Source: CAYLQA01 sp964385695
GTDB taxonomy: Bacteria > Desulfobacterota > Desulfobulbia > Desulfobulbales > Desulfurivibrionaceae
Assembly (NCBI GenBank): GCA_964385695.1
Contig: CAYLQA010000005.1
Location: 1 to 64,000 of the forward strand
DNA length: 64,000 bases
Reading direction: 5' to 3'
Every line of letters begins with the position of its first letter. Within the stretch, counting starts at the first letter, position 1. This document shows positions 43,153 to 51,796 of the stretch, one piece after another. Position numbers and translations under genes: made by a program. Under the pieces are notes generated by a model, which was not told the origin of the DNA, did no database searches, and saw only the letters and a list, made by a program, of their open reading frames with translations.

Positions 43153-43300
43153 TTACCCTCTCGCGATGAAACACCTGGACCACATAAAAAACAGAGCGCT
43201 TGCAGCCAGGACCAGACAGCCGCTGACAAAAGGGGTGGTCAGGCCATAGGAAGCGGCAAGGATGCCTCCCAACTGAGGGCCGCTGGAGATGCAGGTCGTT
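43153..43300 (-). pseudogene. MFS transporter C-terminal remnant
   Basis: One minus-strand frame reads ISSGPQLGGILAASYG, LTTPFVSGCLVLAASALFF and MWSRCFIARG to a stop at 43153. This is the typical last two membrane segments of a major-facilitator drug-efflux transporter. The remainder of the gene is absent, so it is a fragment. Confidence 0.7.
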
Positions 43301-43433
43301 CGGTGATGGAAATGATAATGAAAACTCAAGAGCCAATTTGATAATAGGCCAAGCTTCCGGTAGAATTATTAAGGAATGGGAGATTTAGGATTTGCAGTTA
43401 TTCTAAAAGATAAATTCCTTTTGAGAGCTACCT

Positions 43434-43700
43434 ATGCCAAAAACCCGCAAACTAGTACTTGATGTCCTCAAACTACATCAACCCAATGCTTTGGACTTTT
43501 CCTTGGCATTGGCAGATCTGGGGGCGGATTACCGTGTGAAATTAGCTGTGACCGAGGTTGATAAACAAACAGAAAGCACAATCGTGACTATCGAAGGTGC
43601 GGATATCCATTTTGATGATATCAAGGCGGTTATCGAAAAAATGGGCGCCTCTGTGCATAGTATTGATGAGGTTGAAGTGTATGGAGCGGAGTCAACATAA
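43434..43700 (+). CDS. DUF211 protein
   Basis: An 88-residue protein of the DUF211 family, with the sequence LVLDVLKLHQPNALDFSLAL and VTIEGADIHFDDIKAVIE. This is a ferredoxin-like fold of unknown function that is widespread in archaea and some bacteria. It is followed 104 bp later by a VIT-type transporter gene and might work with it; DUF211 proteins next to transporters have been seen in other genomes, but I cannot confirm the link here. Confidence 0.85.
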   Translation: MPKTRKLVLDVLKLHQPNALDFSLALADLGADYRVKLAVTEVDKQTESTIVTIEGADIHFDDIKAVIEKMGASVHSIDEVEVYGAEST

Positions 43701-43804
43701 CTTTTCAAGCTTTTTCCAGGCCGCCCAATAGGTAAGACTTCATTAACATCAGCCTCGCAGATCGAGTTTTATTCAATTAATCTTTGCTCTCTAGACCACC
43801 TCAT

Positions 43805-44392
43805 ATGGTTTTAAGCAATCAAAATCAAATAATCTTCCACCTCCTTCGTGCCGGGGGTATTACACGGCGTTACCTGGTCACCAACGGTTTTGATGGCGCA
43901 TTGACCATGCTGGGCATGGTGACCGGCTTTTATACAAGTGGCATGACAAATCTATCCGTGGCAATCAGTGCCTGTTTGGGCGCAACAATAGCTTTATTTA
44001 TCAGCGGTCTCAGTAGCGCGTACCTAAGTGAAAAAGCAGAGCGTGAAAAAGAATTACGTGACTTGGAACAGGCCTTGGTGGTCGACCTGAAGGAAAGTGA
44101 TTATGGGTATGCAAGCCGATATTTACCGATATTGATAGCGCTGGTAAATGGTTTTTCTCCCCTGCTCTTATCTCTTATAATTCTCTTGCCTTTATTTTTT
44201 GCAAAACAGGGTTATGCATTACCTTTATCGCCTTTCATCAACGCAATTATCGTTGGGTTGATCTGTATTTTTGCCCTGGGAGTATTCTTGGGACAAATCA
44301 GTAAAACATTTTGGTTATGGTCTGGTTTGCGGACATTGCTGATCGCCATTGTAACAGTGGCAATTATTCTATTTTTTGGTCGCTCTATTTGA
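43805..44392 (+). CDS. VIT/CCC1-type membrane transporter
   Basis: A 195-residue protein with about five membrane segments. The opening YLVTNGFDGALTMLGMVTGFY and the SSAYLSEKAEREKELRDLE segment match the VIT1/CCC1 fold of iron/manganese transporters. It lacks the long cytosolic metal-binding helix of plant VIT. The start used is the ATG at 43805; a TTG lies 21 bp upstream. It likely exports Fe2+ or Mn2+ from the cytoplasm. Confidence 0.82.
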   Translation: MVLSNQNQIIFHLLRAGGITRRYLVTNGFDGALTMLGMVTGFYTSGMTNLSVAISACLGATIALFISGLSSAYLSEKAEREKELRDLEQALVVDLKESDYGYASRYLPILIALVNGFSPLLLSLIILLPLFFAKQGYALPLSPFINAIIVGLICIFALGVFLGQISKTFWLWSGLRTLLIAIVTVAIILFFGRSI

Positions 44393-44535
44393 AATAAGCT
44401 GCCTCCTATTTTTTATCCAAAAGAATAAGCAAAACAGGCAACAATCGCCTTGGTTATCTACAATGTTTGAACAGCCGAGCCAGCGCATTACCTCAGACGG
44501 GAAGAACGTTTGCAGCCGAATAGAGGAGTAGCGAC

Positions 44536-45135
44536 ATGAACAAGCATTTTTTGATTGTTGTCACTCTGCTCCTTTGCACGACGAGTTCTGTGTCAGCTCG
44601 TGAATGTTGGGAAAAACCAGGAGCTGCGGTGTTGCCTTTTACCGTGACAGGCAAAGGCGAAGTCAAAATATTATTGGCCTATGATACACGTGGGTTTTGG
44701 TCCAGCCTGGGTGGCGGTCGAAAATATATTATATCTGCAAATAACCCAACACCGCGTTGTGAAACGTCGCAGGAAACGGCAGTACGGGAAGGATGGGAAG
44801 AATCTCGATACTTGTTGTCACAACAATTATTAGCAGCAAAAATAGCATCTGCTGCCACTCTACCGCTCCAAGCAAAAGAGACGGATTTTGTCACTTACGT
44901 ATTTAAAGTGAAAGAACTATCCCTTGCTCCTTTTTATGAGAGTTATGTCATTGAGGGATCATCATCTGCAGAAACCGCCTCCTTGTTTTGGGCAGATTTG
45001 TCAGAGCTGGTAGAATTTGCCAAAAATGAACGAAGTAAACTTGCCACGCCGAACAACAAACCATTGCGCCCTCTGTTTTGGCAGTCTTTAAAGAAATACC
45101 TGGTTGGTCCCGAGGTCAGTGTGTTCAAAAAATAA
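44536..45135 (+). CDS. Exported Nudix-like protein
   Basis: A 199-residue protein with a clear signal peptide (FLIVVTLLLCTTSSVSA). The mature part has a Nudix-like core with ETSQETAVREGWEESRYLL. The REGWEE helix with the upstream Glu is retained, but the first Gly of the Nudix box and the Gly after EE are not. Whether it hydrolyses nucleotides is unclear. A periplasmic location is unusual for Nudix enzymes. A ribosome site GAGGAGTAGCG precedes the ATG. Confidence 0.7.
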   Translation: MNKHFLIVVTLLLCTTSSVSARECWEKPGAAVLPFTVTGKGEVKILLAYDTRGFWSSLGGGRKYIISANNPTPRCETSQETAVREGWEESRYLLSQQLLAAKIASAATLPLQAKETDFVTYVFKVKELSLAPFYESYVIEGSSSAETASLFWADLSELVEFAKNERSKLATPNNKPLRPLFWQSLKKYLVGPEVSVFKK

Positions 45136-45297
45136 ATATTCCTTAACGATAGACCTGAGCATGCCGCGCTTTGTTAAACCGGCTTCCTGTGCCTGATTCC
45201 TGATGGCTTTACCTGATATTTTAATTGCATTAACACTTTCATTTTCCCTGGCAGGAAGTGGATAAATAGGTGAAAGTTTTTTCTGTAAAAAGAAAGC

Positions 45298-45330
45298 TTG
45301 ACAAAAAAAATTAAAATAGTAACTATTATC
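45298..45330 (+). promoter_or_regulatory. Promoter and PerR/Fur-type operator
   Basis: A -35 TTGACA at 45298-45303 is followed by a -10 region around TAACTA. The perfect palindrome AATAGTAACTATT (45315-45327) overlaps the -10 region and has the 7-1-7 look of PerR boxes. It lies 37 bp before the Fur-family gene, so it points to autorepression. Confidence 0.6.
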
Positions 45331-45363
45331 AAATATGAATTATTATTATCGGGAACCGCTCGG

Positions 45364-45819
45364 ATGGCTATCAGTAAATCCATACTTCAGAAAAAGTTAG
45401 CGTCTTTAAAGGACAAGTGTCAGGAAAAGGGCCTGAAATTGACGCATCAACGCATGGAAATTTTTCGTGAGCTGGCGTCGGCTACGGATCATCCTTCGGC
45501 AGAAACCTTGTATGCAAGGTTGAATACTAAGCTGCCGACACTTTCACTGGATACGATCTACAGAACATTGGCAACCTTTGAGGAGCATGGCCTTGCTGCG
45601 CGAGTGGATACGGTTGAAAGCCAGGCAAGGTATGAGGCTGAATTAGACCAGCATCATCATGCCATCTGTAGCGAGTGTGGTCAAATTACTGATTTTAACT
45701 GGGGCGCCTTGGATAAAATGCAAATGCCTGCGGAAATAGCCGGTTGGGGGCGAATCGATAATCAACAGGTAACCCTGCACGGCGTCTGCGGAAAATGTGA
45801 GCTGAAAAAAACGAAATAA
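45364..45819 (+). CDS. perR: Fur family regulator, PerR-like
   Basis: A 151-residue Fur-family protein. The winged helix is in LKLTHQRMEIFRELASATDHPSAETLY, and the DTIYRTLATFEEHGL recognition helix is typical. The metal site DQHHHAICSECGQITDF and the second pair CGKC show the structural zinc. Next to katG, it is probably a peroxide sensor of the PerR type rather than an iron sensor. The ATG at 45364 is preferred over the longer frame because the promoter and operator lie between 45298 and 45330. Confidence 0.88.
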   Translation: MAISKSILQKKLASLKDKCQEKGLKLTHQRMEIFRELASATDHPSAETLYARLNTKLPTLSLDTIYRTLATFEEHGLAARVDTVESQARYEAELDQHHHAICSECGQITDFNWGALDKMQMPAEIAGWGRIDNQQVTLHGVCGKCELKKTK

Positions 45820-45960
45820 AAGAGAAAAAAATTTTCTGTTTTAGTAGGAATAATTACGACTTAGTAATAATTTTTAAATCAAGTGTTGGTTGGAAAAATG
45901 GAAAATATGATACAAAAAAAATGGCAAACAAAATGATCAACAAAAAAGAGGAGGGCAGAA

Positions 45961-48156
45961 ATGAGTGAGCAGAGCAAATGCCCGGTAACGGGCAAAACTT
46001 CCATACCCACTTCCGGCGGTGGCACTTCGAACAAGGACTGGTGGCCGAATCAGTTGAACCTTAAGGTTCTTCATCAGCACTCAGCCAAGGGCAACCCCAT
46101 GGGCAAGGAGTTCAACTATGCAGAGGAGTTTAAGAAACTCGACCTTGAAGCGGTGAAAAAGGATCTCTATGCCTTGATGACCGACTCACAGGATTGGTGG
46201 CCTGCTGATTACGGTCACTACGGAGGATTCTTCATCCGCATGGCGTGGCACAGCGCAGGCACCTACCGCATGGGCGACGGTCGAGGCGGGGCGGGTTCCG
46301 GCAATCAGCGCTTTGCGCCGCTCAACAGCTGGCCGGATAACGTGAACCTGGACAAGGCGCGTCGGCTGCTTTGGCCAATCAAACAAAAACACGGCAACAA
46401 GATCTCCTGGGCCGATCTCATGATCCTGGCCGGCAACTGTGCACTTGAGTCCATGGGGTTCAAGACCTTCGGTTTTGGCGGCGGACGCGAGGATATTTGG
46501 GAGCCGGAAGAGGATATTTATTGGGGGACCGAAAGCGAGTGGCTTGACGACAAGCGCTACTCCGGTGAGCGGGATCTCGAGAACCCCTTAGCAGCGGTGC
46601 AGATGGGTTTGATCTATGTGAACCCGGAAGGGCCCAACGGTGAACCCAATGCAGTTGCCTCCGGCAAAGACGTTCGCGTGACTTTCGGACGAATGGCTAT
46701 GAACGATGAAGAGACCGTCGCCCTGGTCGCCGGTGGTCACACATTCGGTAAATGCCATGGCGCAGGCGATGCGGCGAATGTCGGTCCCGAGCCGGAAGGA
46801 GCCTCCATTGAGAACCAGGGGCTTGGCTGGAAGAGCAGCTACGGCAACGGCAAGGGGGATGACACGATCAGCAGCGGCCTCGAGGGCGCGTGGACACCGA
46901 ACCCGACCCAGTGGGATATGGGTTATTTCGATATGCTGTTCGGCCATGATTGGAACCTGGTGAAAAGCCCTGCCGGTGCGAACCAGTGGGAGCCGGTCAA
47001 TCCGGATGAAAAGGTGCTTGCGCCTGCTGCTCATGATCCGTCAAAGCGGGTTCCAACCATGATGACCACGGCGGATCTCTCGCTGCGGATGGACCCGATC
47101 TACGAGCCGATTGCGCGACGCTTCCATGCAAACCCGGATAAGTTCGCCGATGCTTTTGCCCGGGCGTGGTTCAAGCTGACCCACCGCGACATGGGCCCCC
47201 GCTCTCGCTATCTCGGCCCGGAGGTCCCGGAGGAGGAGCTGATCTGGCAAGACCCGGTACCTGCAGTTGATCATGAGCTGATTGATGCGCAGGATATCGC
47301 CGACCTCAAGGCGAAGATTCTTGCATCAAACCTGTCTGTTGCTCAACTGGTTTCCACCGCCTGGGCGTCGGCCTCCACGTTCCGTGACTCCGACAAGCGT
47401 GGCGGTGCCAATGGAGCACGAATTCGTCTTGCCCCGCAAAAGAATTGGGAAGTCAACCAGCCTATGCAGCTTAAGACTGTGCTTGAGACCCTTGAGGGAA
47501 TCCAAAAGGAGTTTAACGACGCGCAGTCCGGCGGCAAGAATGTATCGCTTGCCGACTTGATTGTTCTGGGCGGATGCGCAGGGGTTGAGCAGGCTGCGAA
47601 GAATGGTGGTCATGATATGACCGTTCCCTTCACGCCGGGACGCACGGATGCATCGGATGAGCAAACTGACGCGAAATCATTCGGTGTGCTCCAACCGGTT
47701 GCAGACGGGTTCCGGAATTATCTTAAAACGAAATATGCCGTAACCGCAGAGGAGCTGTTGCTCGACCGCGCGCAACTGCTCACCCTGACCGCACCTGAAA
47801 TGACAGTGCTTATTGGCGGTATGCGCGTCTTGAATACCAACTTCGGTGGGACCCCGCACGGCGTTTTCACCAAGCAGCCGGAGACGCTCAGCAATGACTT
47901 TTTCATGAACCTGTTGGATATGAGTACGGAGTGGAAGGCAACTTCAGAAGACGAAGACGTGTTCGAGGGGCGTGATCGCGCAAGTGGCGACCTCAAGTGG
48001 ACCGGCACCCGAGTTGATCTCATCTTCGGTTCGAACTCCCAACTCCGGGCCTTGGCGGAAGTTTACGGATGCGAGGATTCCCAGGAGAAGTTTCTAAGCG
48101 ACTTTGTGGCGGCGTGGGACAAGGTTATGAACCTTGACCGTTTCGACCTCGCCTAA
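45961..48156 (+). CDS. katG: Catalase-peroxidase KatG
   Basis: A 731-residue bifunctional catalase-peroxidase. The distal residues are R93, W96 and H97 (RMAWHSAG), the covalent adduct partners are Y219 and M245, and the proximal haem ligand is H260 (GGHTFGKCH). The second, non-haem half is complete. It destroys H2O2, and control by the upstream PerR-like gene is likely. A good ribosome site (GAGGAGGGCAGAA) precedes the ATG. An inverted repeat ATTAC-N6-GTAAT in the leader may be an operator. KatG in an anaerobe suggests exposure to oxygen. Confidence 0.98.
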   Translation: MSEQSKCPVTGKTSIPTSGGGTSNKDWWPNQLNLKVLHQHSAKGNPMGKEFNYAEEFKKLDLEAVKKDLYALMTDSQDWWPADYGHYGGFFIRMAWHSAGTYRMGDGRGGAGSGNQRFAPLNSWPDNVNLDKARRLLWPIKQKHGNKISWADLMILAGNCALESMGFKTFGFGGGREDIWEPEEDIYWGTESEWLDDKRYSGERDLENPLAAVQMGLIYVNPEGPNGEPNAVASGKDVRVTFGRMAMNDEETVALVAGGHTFGKCHGAGDAANVGPEPEGASIENQGLGWKSSYGNGKGDDTISSGLEGAWTPNPTQWDMGYFDMLFGHDWNLVKSPAGANQWEPVNPDEKVLAPAAHDPSKRVPTMMTTADLSLRMDPIYEPIARRFHANPDKFADAFARAWFKLTHRDMGPRSRYLGPEVPEEELIWQDPVPAVDHELIDAQDIADLKAKILASNLSVAQLVSTAWASASTFRDSDKRGGANGARIRLAPQKNWEVNQPMQLKTVLETLEGIQKEFNDAQSGGKNVSLADLIVLGGCAGVEQAAKNGGHDMTVPFTPGRTDASDEQTDAKSFGVLQPVADGFRNYLKTKYAVTAEELLLDRAQLLTLTAPEMTVLIGGMRVLNTNFGGTPHGVFTKQPETLSNDFFMNLLDMSTEWKATSEDEDVFEGRDRASGDLKWTGTRVDLIFGSNSQLRALAEVYGCEDSQEKFLSDFVAAWDKVMNLDRFDLA

Positions 48157-48182
48157 TCGAAGTACAAATGCTCAACCAATAA

Positions 48183-48221
48183 CCGGTTTCAGCGGACGGC
48201 AGACCCGGCCGCTGAAACCGG
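48183..48221. terminator. Terminator hairpin between katG and dacB
   Basis: CCGGTTTCAGCGG (48183-48195) pairs perfectly with CCGCTGAAACCGG (48209-48221). It is 27 bp past the katG stop and 20 bp before the convergent dacB end, so it can serve both. The T run is weak (ACTCCTTCTT). Confidence 0.8.
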
Positions 48222-48241
48222 ACTCCTTCTTGCTGTTCAAT

Positions 48242-49761
48242 TCAATGTGAGACAAAGCGGCTCAGCAAATCACAGATGCGGTCCTGGGCCGTGAGATGTT
48301 CATCGGTGGAGTCGATGAAATGCTCCATCATAATGGTAAAGGCCACCACATCGCCATCCAGGGTTTCGGTATAACCGGCCAAGGTGGAGACACCGCTAAG
48401 GGAACCGGTCTTTGCGTGGACTTTTCCTTGGGCGTGCATGCCCTGCATGCGTTTCTTGAGGCTACCGTCCATCCCGCCTATGGCCAGTGAGGCGATAAAC
48501 TCGTGGCGGATGTCAAAGTCGTAGTACATCTCGCTCAAAACGGTGAGCAGGGTGGCTGACGAGACCAGGCCGTAGCGGGAAACGCCGGAACCATCGGCAA
48601 AACGGAAGGATTCTGGAGCTGCGCCCCATTGCACCATCATTTCATTGAGGATCTCAATTCCCTTGCCTGCTGTGCCGGGTGGTTCTTGGATTTCCGCCGC
48701 CAATATTTTTAACAACAATTCCGCATGGAGATTGTGGCTCTCCTTATTCATCGCGGTGATGATCTGCCCCAACCGTGGAGAGAGATGTTCTGCGATGAAG
48801 GCAGCGTCTTTCGGTGCCTGACTTCGGATAATATCTCCTGCAATCTTGATCCCGTTTTTGGCGCATTGTTCCTTGAACAGGGTGCCAGTGTAGAGAGCGG
48901 GGAATACGATGTTTCGTTCAAAGACTTTTTCCGCACTGCCTAATTCCAGGTCCCCGTTAACATCAATGTGATTGCTCTGTTCCTGCCAGCGCCGGAGAAC
49001 CGTTAACGATCCGTTTGTTTCGGTGTTTTCCTGGGACTTTTCACCGTTAGTGACGGTGAGCGCTCCATTGGTGATGGTGGTAAAAGCGCTCTGCGGCACC
49101 TGCCGCACCGCGACCGGTTGCTTTGGGGTATGGCCGGGGGAAACAAAGAGGGAGACGGTATTGCGGTTGACAGAAAGCGCCCGATGGGGGCAAAGTCCTT
49201 ATAGGGTTGGTCATCCCACATCCAGCCTGCGCCGTAGCGAACATCGTCAAAATAAGTATCGTCACAGATAAGGTTGCCGCTCACCGTATGCACACCCAAA
49301 CTCTGCAACTGTTCCGCCAGGGTGAAAAGATCACCGCTTCGCAATGATGGGTCGCCACGGCCGATGAGATAAAGATTCCCTTTAATTGTGCCGTCTTGCA
49401 AAGTGCCAGGGGCAAGGGCCAGACGGGTCGTAAAACGGTATTCCGACCCCAGGTACTTGAGGGCCGCTGCCGCGGTAAAGAGCTTCATGGTCGAGGCAGG
49501 GTGAAAGAGTTTAGTGCTGTTTTTCTCAAAGAGAATCTTGTTGTCGCGAAGACGGACGACCTTGACCCCCTTTGTGCTGGCGGCAAGTTTTGGGTCTTTG
49601 AGGATGGCCTGGATCTGCATGGCCAAATCTGCGCGACCAATGACTGGGGAAACCCCAATTCCCGGGCTTAGGCTTTGTTTGATCGCGCATCCTGTAAAGA
49701 GAAGGGCAACAAGGAGAGCGAGGAGGGGACTTGGGAAGAGGAGTGGAAATGTTTTTGCCAT
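48242..49761 (-). pseudogene. dacB: D-alanyl-D-alanine carboxypeptidase (PBP4/DacB), frameshifted
   Basis: Two overlapping frames together give a complete PBP4-type protein. The N-terminal part (ATG 49761) carries a lipoprotein signal (LLFTGC) and the catalytic PASTMK. The C-terminal part carries SHN and HAKTGSL. The frame breaks near 49180: restoring one base in a C run (G run on the coding strand) would give IGALSVNRNTVSLFVSP, which joins the two. It is either a one-base deletion or a sequencing error. The enzyme trims peptidoglycan peptides. Confidence 0.85.
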
Positions 49762-49815
49762 AGTTACTCCGTCAGGATCTGCTTTTTTAGCCCGGGCGTA
49801 AAACGGGAGAGACAA

Positions 49816-50475
49816 AACAGTTTGTCCACGCCAATAAGAAAAATATAATAATTATAGATATATTTCGATTTTAATTATGTTATTTCCGGATTTTTAGCCG
49901 CCGTTATGCGTGCGCCAGGCGATTTTCTTGTGTTGAAAGAGGCACTTTAATTGGCGTAGAATTTTAACAGGCTGTTCTCCTTCTAGGTGGGATGTAAAAG
50001 CTGAAAATACAGGAGGCTCTTACGCATAAAATGATGCATGCTGCTAATGTCGGATTAGCTAATAGCTTATGCCTAAAATTGTCAGATCAAGTTTTCGTAG
50101 CTACAGTTTAATATCGATGAAGTGGCTGCCTATTATCATCTAAAGCTTAATAGACGGCGTATCCATGGAGTAAAGGTCCAAATACGACTGGCAGTTGCCG
50201 CAGGCCTCAGGTGGGTGGTGGGTGGTGTTTTTGGTTGACAAAAGGCACTGTGGTTTTTGATGATAAAGTTTGTAAGGCATGGTGGTCGGCTATTCCTTGG
50301 TTTTTTGTGAAAACGTCGGGAGGCGGTAGCATAGTTCGGTTAAAAAAGGCAGGGAAGCTTCCCTGCCTTTTTTCGTTGCAGCGGCTACGTCAAACTATCT
50401 CTTGAGAAGGCTGTAAAGAGAAGTTTTACGAAAGCTCCACTTATCACAACCAGCTAAACATTAGGGAGGAAGCAA
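49816..50475. other. Long intergenic region with an orphan terminator
   Basis: No coding gene is supported. A perfect hairpin GGCAGGGAAG/CTTCCCTGCC (50348-50367) flanked by A and T runs is a bidirectional terminator (about 50343-50372). A TTGACA box at 50235-50240 lies some 110 bp upstream. The stretch between could encode a small RNA, though no homologue is recognised. A small frame at 50211-50405 reads across the terminator and is not credible. Confidence 0.6.
50343..50372. terminator. Bidirectional intrinsic terminator
   Basis: A 10-bp perfect stem at 50348-50357 and 50358-50367 with A6 before and T6 after. It acts on transcripts from either side. No gene ends nearby on the plus strand. 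Confidence 0.85.
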
Positions 50476-50976
50476 ATGAAAAAGGTCTTATTTCTCAGCA
50501 TGTTGTGTTTGGGCCTGATGGCCGGTTCCGCAAACGCTCATATGGGAGGGCAAGGATCTGCTCCTGAGATGGGGAGAGGTTATGGCATGGGCCATGGCAT
50601 GATGATGGGAGGTTATGGTATGGGGCCGGGAATGATGAGTGGTAGGCAGGGCATGGGGCCTGGCATGATGATGGGGCCTGGTATGATGGGGATGATGCAC
50701 GGCATGATGGGCCGAGGGATGGGGCCTGGCATGATGGGTGGTGGCTATGGAATGGGCTCCGGCATGATGGGCGGTTTTTATGACAGAGAAATGCAACAGA
50801 AGTTTCTTGATGAAACCGCTGAACTGCGGAAGAAAATGCATGACAAGCAGTTCGAGTATTTTGAGGCCCGGCGCAACCCGAAATCAAGTCGTGAAAAGCT
50901 GATGAAGATGGAAAGGGAGCTTTTTGAGCTCCGTCAGAAGATGCACGAAAAGGCATGGAGCATGATGCAAAAATAA
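50476..50976 (+). CDS. Met/Gly-rich exported protein, copper-island
   Basis: A 166-residue protein with a signal peptide (MKKVLFLSMLCLGLMAGSANA) and a Met/Gly-rich central part with repeated GMGPGMM and GMMGG units, followed by a helical ZraP/CpxP-like end (ELRKKMHDKQFEYFEARR and MERELFELRQKMHEKAWSMM). Met-rich repeats bind Cu(I). It opens a run of copper and thiol genes and has a strong ribosome site (GGGAGGAAGC). A periplasmic copper-binding or sensing role is inferred. Confidence 0.85.
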   Translation: MKKVLFLSMLCLGLMAGSANAHMGGQGSAPEMGRGYGMGHGMMMGGYGMGPGMMSGRQGMGPGMMMGPGMMGMMHGMMGRGMGPGMMGGGYGMGSGMMGGFYDREMQQKFLDETAELRKKMHDKQFEYFEARRNPKSSREKLMKMERELFELRQKMHEKAWSMMQK

Positions 50977-51074
50977 GAGAATGATCGCGGGGCGGAGCGA
51001 TTTGAGGTCCGGCCCGCGGCGTGCTATCTTGAAAAGAAATTTTGTTACCAAAGACGAGAAGGAATTTTGGGGGC

Positions 51075-51611
51075 ATGCTCAACCTAACTGGAAGATCCGC
51101 AGTGCCATTTGCCCTGCCCGACAGTGAGGGAAAGATTTATACCCTTGAGGAATTTCGCGGGTCGTGGTTGTTGCTGGTTTTTCACCGCCATCTGGGCTGA
51201 CTGCCCTGCAGGGCACATCTCTCGCAGTTGCGGGAGCACCAAACAGAGTTTGATGGACTCAGTGTCAAGATAGCGGTGGTTACCTTTGAGACCGGTTTCT
51301 TGGCCCGAGAGTATGTTGTGGAGGAGGCAATACCCTGGCCCTTGCTGGTGGATGAAAAACGGGAGATGTATCAAGGTTACGGTATGCTTGCCGCCTCCTT
51401 CTGGGATATCTGGGGGCCAAAGAGCTGGTGGGTCTATTTCAGGGAAATTGCCAAAGGCAAGAAACCCAAAAAATCAGAGGGGGATATATCGCAACGGGGC
51501 GGTGATGTTCTTATCGATCCGGCAGGTGTTGTCCGTCTCCATCAGATAGGGGAAGGGCCGGCAGATCGCCCCCCTCTTTCTTCTATCTTGCAGGCAATCA
51601 AGCAAGAGTAA
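51075..51611 (+). CDS. Peroxiredoxin-like selenoprotein with in-frame TGA
   Basis: Read through the TGA at 51198-51200, the frame gives 178 residues of an AhpC/TSA-type peroxiredoxin-like family. The region reads LLLVFHRHLGU-LPCRAHLSQLREH, so the TGA sits where relatives have the first Cys of a CxxC. Downstream PWPLLVDEK, WDIWGPKSWWVY and GGDVLIDPAGVVRLH are family blocks. The TGA is followed within 2 nt by the self-complementary TGCCCTGCAGGGCA, able to form a hairpin, as bacterial SECIS elements do. It is thus probably selenocysteine at position 42. It sits in the copper/redox island. Confidence 0.85.
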
Positions 51612-51796
51612 CTGCTGCAGCTGATTTGTAAGACTATACAAATGGCCTGTTGTTTTGATACAATATTGTATCGGGCAGGGGATATAAACCTTTCATTCCT
51701 CAGGGTTGTGAGGTCAAGAGTTCTGTTGGCCCTTGTCTGTTAAAAACGATCTTTTATTTCTGGTATCTTTTATATCTGCGCTGGAGGGAAGGAACT

